From positions 1 to 28,367 of the forward strand of contig CAIRQE010000023.1 of assembly GCA_903880655.1 (NCBI GenBank): a stretch of DNA of 28,367 bases. The letters are read 5' to 3'. This document shows, in pieces, positions 23,928 through 28,367 of this stretch; position 1 is the first letter of the stretch; every line of letters starts with the position of its first letter. A program made the translations under genes and the position numbers. Origin of the DNA: an uncultured bacterium. Its GTDB lineage: Bacteria > Patescibacteriota > Saccharimonadia > Saccharimonadales > CAIOMD01. Below the pieces are notes generated by a model. It had not been told where the DNA came from and made no database searches. It saw nothing but the letters and a program-made list of their open reading frames with translations.

Positions 23928-24262
23928 CCTTTCGGATCAGTCGTTACGGCTCCTATCATAATTGATAGGTTGCCACGGTATTACCATTTATTCCTAGGAA
24001 TAAATAAGGCTTCACCGTTATGAGTTGGTTTACAATTTAGCGCGTCGCCGCGCTAATCAGGCAAGTTATTCACCTGACAAGGAATTTCGCTACCTTAGGA
24101 CGGTTATAGTTACCGCCGCCGTTCACTGGGGCTTCAGTTCGCACCGTGAAGCACTCCCCTTAACCTTCCAGCACCGGGCAGGAGTCAGCCCCTATACATC
24201 CACTTTCGTGTTAGCAGAGACCTGTGTTTTTGGTAAACAGTTGCATGGGTTCTTTAGCTGCG

Positions 24263-24447
24263 GCCCCGTCACACTATTTATTACTAAAAAGTGTTCTTAG
24301 GCTCAGCTCTCTTTTCTCAAATTTCTTCGGTTGCCTAGATAAGAAGTTATAAAACTTACTAGGACTTTTTTTTCGATTTGCAAAAATCGAATTAGAGTTT
24401 TCAAAAAGAAAACTGGCAAGTCACAGTAATAAACACTGTGACGGGGC
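24263..24447 (-). other. Expanded helix or IVS-like insertion in 23S domain IV (H63 region)
   Basis: Where E. coli has roughly 50 nt, this gene has 185 nt. The ends GCCCCGTCACA...ATTTATTACT (24263-24285) and AGTAATAAA...TGTGACGGGGC (24425-24447) pair over about 20 bp. Inside are small hairpins, for example TTCGATTT/AAATCGAA (24072+300, i.e. 24372-24391) and a CCTAG/CTAGG stem (24334-24363). No ORF is present. It may be retained as an expansion, or cut out by RNase III as an intervening sequence. Confidence 0.65.
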
Positions 24448-25640
24448 AGACCTTATCCCGAAGTTACGGTCGCTGTATTGCCGAGTTCCTTAAGAAGGGT
24501 TCTCTCGTACACCTTGGTCTACTCGACCTGAGCACCTGTGTCGGTTTGCGGTACGGTCGGTTATGCTTATACGTTAATAGGCTTTTCTGGTCAGCTTGAC
24601 TCACCGGAATCGTGTCCTAAAAGGACACTCTCATTCGCGCATCGCCCCGAAGGACTGAACGCTTAGACAGTCATACCATTAGACTGCTCCGACTATCATG
24701 CCGCGCACCTACCAACAACAACATAACCGGTACGGGAATATTAACCCGTTGTCCATCGCCTACGCTACTCGCCTCGGCTTAGGCCCGACTAACCCTGGGA
24801 TGATTATCATGGCCCAGGAAACCTCGCTCTTTCGGTGGGCAGGATTCTCACCTGCCTTATGGTTACTCATTCCAACATTCTCACTTGTTGCCACTCCACC
24901 AGACCTCACAGTCCAGCTTCAATGCTGACAACAACGCTCCTCTACCACGCCACATAAATGTGACATCCATATCTTCGGTACTACGCTTGAGCCCCGTTAC
25001 ATTTTCCGCGCAAGATCTCTTGATGAGTGAGCTGTTACGCACTCTTTAAATGAATGGCTGCTTCTAAGCCAACATCCTCATTGTTTAAGAAATCTCACCT
25101 CGTTTCCCACTGAGCGTAGATTTAGGGACCTTAGATGATGGTCTGGGCTGTTTCCCTTTCGAGCGCCGAGCTTAGCCCCGACGTTCTAACTGCCATGATT
25201 CCACAAATGGTATTCGTAGTTTGTCAAGGGTGGGTAATCTTGCGACCCCCAGTCCAAAACAGAGCTCTACCCCCACTTGCTACAACATGACGCTAGCCCT
25301 AAAGCTATTTCGAGGAGAACCAGCTATCTCCAGGTTCGATTGGCATTTCACCGCTAACCACAGGTCATCCGGGCATTTTGCAATTTGCTACGGTTCGGCC
25401 CTTCACGCAGTTTTACCCACGCTTCAGCCTGCCCATGGTTAGGTCACCTGGTTTCGGGTCTATTGATATGTACTAATACGGCCTATTCAGCCTCGCTTTC
25501 ACTGCGCCTCCGATATAAATCTTAGGCTCGCACATACCAATAACTCGTTGGATCGTTCTACAAAAAGCACGCCGTCACCCCGAAGGGCTCCGACTCCTTG
25601 TACGCACACAATTTCAGGTTCTATTTCACTCCCCTTTCGG

Positions 25641-25681
<41 letters not shown>

Positions 25682-25861
25682 ATCGTAAGATATATTTAGC
25701 CTTGGGACGTGGTCGTCCCAGCTTCAGTCAGAGTTTCTCGTGTTCCGACCTACTTGAGTGTCGCTCTATGTAAACATAGGGCTAGGGAATAATATCCCAT
25801 CAAATATAAGGTTAGCGACCTTTTGCTTACCGGGCTCTCACCGTCTATGGCGCGGAGTTCC

Positions 25862-26045
25862 AACCGCTTCTGCTCGCTTCGCTAATTTTTTACCTTATGT
25901 ACACAAATGACAGTGCGTACTGCAGAACAGAAATCTCAAGAAACTTGAGTTATCTGTCCTGATAATTTGATCCTCACAACCCCTTGTAAATATTCGTCTG
26001 TCAACTTATTTACCCGGTAATAAATTACCAGGCAAAAATTTAAAA
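25862..26045 (-). other. Expanded hairpin region in 23S domain I
   Basis: Between conserved GAGCCCAAACC (26046-26056) and GGAACTCCGCGCCATAGACGG (25841-25861) there are 184 nt, clearly more than in B. subtilis or E. coli. One stem (25923-25961) pairs about 17 bp with CTCAAG/CTTGAG at its tip, and another carries CCTGGTAA/TTACCGGG. Confidence 0.55.
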
Positions 26046-26324
26046 GGTTTGGGCTCTTTCGGGTTCGCTCGCCACTACTACCGAAATCGTTGTTTACTTT
26101 CTCTTCCTCTCCCTACTAAGATGTTTCAGTTCGGGAGCTTACCGCTGCATATCCTATATATTCAGATATGAGTGACTAGGTATAACCCTAGCCGGGTTCC
26201 CCCATTCGGAAATCCACGGTTCAAAGCTTATTAGACAGCTCCCCGTGGCTTATCGCAGCCTATCGCGTCCTTCTTCGGTATCTTACGTCAAGGCATCCGT
26301 TGTGTGCGCTTAAATAACTTTTTA

Positions 26325-26627
26325 TGCATTGGTACTAACTAGCTATTGGTGTCTACCAATAACCATTTAGCCGTTTGTCATTAATTAATCTTTAGATACA
26401 TATATCATCTTGGAAAGTATATGTATCTCATGCTAAATTGTTAAGTTTCAAACAAGCACACAGATCAATCCGAAGATATCTCTAGTCAAGTTCACGCGAT
26501 TATCAAAGCATTTTAAGCGTCTCAAACAATCGCGTAGACTTGGGCTATAACATCTTAGCAACTATGCCCTCAAGTGTAAAGCATATAACGTTGCAATTTT
26601 ATCAACAATTTATCTCTGTTTTAGGTT
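26325..26627 (-). other. tRNA-Ala to 23S spacer with processing stems
   Basis: About 300 nt without a gene. It contains the 5' arm of the 23S processing stem (26331 onward), an 11-bp perfect hairpin AGATACATATA/TATATGTATCT (26394-26428), and a longer imperfect stem with CAAGTTCACGCGATT against AATCGCGTAGACTTG (about 26492-26545). Confidence 0.6.
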
Positions 26628-26704
26628 TGGTGGAGCAACGGGGATTCGAACCCCGGACCCCCTGCTTGCAAAGCAGGTGCTCTAGCCAGCTGAGCTATTG
26701 CCCC
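26628..26704 (-). tRNA. alaT: tRNA-Ala (anticodon UGC)
   Basis: A complete 77-nt cloverleaf with encoded CCA. The acceptor begins GGGGCAA; the anticodon stem CCTGC/GCAGG encloses loop TTTGCAA with anticodon TGC (26668-26670), and the T-arm has GGTTCGAATCC. Its place in the 16S-23S spacer is the usual one. Confidence 0.97.
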
Positions 26705-26790
26705 AAATAAGGACCTATCATATATTCCACCTCTGTTAAAAACAGTCTTTTCTATTATAACAGTTGCCTTGGCGTTATGATCAGCACTCT

Positions 26791-26867
26791 TGGTGGGGCT
26801 ATCTGGACTCGAACCAGAGACCTCGTCATTATCAGTGACGCGCTCTAACCAACTGAGCTATAGCCCC
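26791..26867 (-). tRNA. ileT: tRNA-Ile (anticodon GAU)
   Basis: A complete 77-nt cloverleaf with encoded CCA. The acceptor begins GGGGCTA; the anticodon stem CGTCA/TGACG encloses loop CTGATAA with anticodon GAT (26831-26833), and the T-arm has GGTTCGAGTCC. It forms the standard Ile-Ala pair of bacterial rRNA spacers. Confidence 0.97.
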
Positions 26868-27168
26868 ATGTTTGGTATGTGCTTTTGCTTCATACTAGGT
26901 GAGGCTATCCACCGCCACCGCAGAAAACTGTTAAGAATAGTGTACTACTCTTGATAACTTTTAAAAGTACTCTCTTAGCAAAAGGGCGCCTCCGGTGTTT
27001 CACAGAAGCGCCCTCTGGCGTTAAAGACTGAATAGTAAAGCGTCAACAATTTTTGAAATTATCTGCCACCCTTTGAGAGGTGGAAAGTAGCAAGTAACTT
27101 CAATCTTACTACCAGACCGACCATTCTCTGTTATGGCATAAAGCGCATAACAGGAATTGAAAACTCCC
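26868..27168 (-). other. 16S to tRNA-Ile spacer
   Basis: 301 nt without a gene. It holds a GGGCGC/GCGCCC hairpin (26983-27012), a CCACC/GGTGG hairpin near 27067-27082 and an 8-bp perfect CTGTTATG/CATAACAG hairpin (27127-27152) close to the 16S 3' end, probably processing signals. Confidence 0.6.

Positions 27169-28367
<1,199 letters not shown>

Larger units (their letters stand above)
23363..24071 (-). mobile_element. Group I intron in 23S rRNA carrying a homing endonuclease gene
   Basis: Removing these 709 nt restores a continuous CCTTGTCAGGT|AAGTTCTGACC exon junction that matches the E. coli sequence. The 5' exon CAGGT pairs with GCCTG just inside the intron, giving the U-G wobble that marks a group I 5' splice site. 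The intron ends in G. A P7-like pair is visible: AACGACTGATC before the ORF and GTATAGTCTG after it. The site is in domain IV near known insertion sites around E. coli 1917-1951; I estimate about 1946. The ORF sits between the two halves of P7, that is, in a peripheral loop. Confidence 0.85.

Noticed and set aside
23918..23959. 14-codon extension of the intron endonuclease
   Set aside because: It would translate the P7 part of the intron core, and the GGAGG site fits the internal ATG.

Overview
The window looks like the chromosome of a Candidatus Saccharibacteria (TM7) bacterium of the Candidate Phyla Radiation. The partial 16S gene contains, as I recall them, the TM7-305 probe site (28344-28361) and the TM7-580 signature (28110-28127). 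The reduced housekeeping proteins, a DUF5663-type protein, a KGG-motif protein, a very large S74-type surface protein and a 23S gene carrying a group I intron all fit that lineage. Ribosome binding sites are of the usual GGAGG type and match the 16S 3' end (27175-27179).

Region 1 (1-3700, minus strand): ftsA (cell division), then map, adk, yqeY and rpsU packed with overlaps or gaps of a few bases, and a small winged-helix regulator with a strong promoter. Region 2 (3700-7124, plus strand): priA, def and fmt, that is, replication restart plus the formyl-methionine cycle (fmt adds the formyl group, def removes it, and map in region 1 then removes Met). Region 3 (7121-10521, minus): a DUF5663-like protein, infB and rpsA, the last with its own promoter and about 106 nt of leader.

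Region 4 (10540-20164) is dominated by one 9.2-kb minus-strand gene for a 3070-residue secreted or surface fibre. It has a signal sequence, stacks of beta-rich repeats, two 17-residue repeat arrays, a carbohydrate-binding-like and an Fn3-like module, and an S74 autoprocessing chaperone domain with a Ser-Lys dyad, followed by a further C-terminal tail. A TTTTG pentanucleotide tract sits in its promoter region, and a possible structured RNA with a terminator-like hairpin lies further upstream. Saccharibacteria live attached to other bacteria, so a host-contact role is plausible but is inference.

Region 5 (20127-21780): a ROK-family sugar kinase-like gene overlapping a small HExxH metallopeptidase with a zinc ribbon, a bidirectional terminator, and a convergent KGG-motif gene with a strong promoter and an attenuator-like leader. 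Region 6 (21781-28367, minus): an rRNA operon in the order 16S (partial), tRNA-Ile(GAU), tRNA-Ala(UGC), 23S, 5S, terminator. The 23S gene holds a 709-nt group I intron with a LAGLIDADG endonuclease gene, a 185-nt expanded helix in domain IV and an expanded hairpin region in domain I.

Several genes (ftsA, def, the ROK gene, rpsU) have sigma70-like -10 boxes so close to the start codon that their transcripts would be leaderless or nearly so, while others have normal leaders with Shine-Dalgarno sites.
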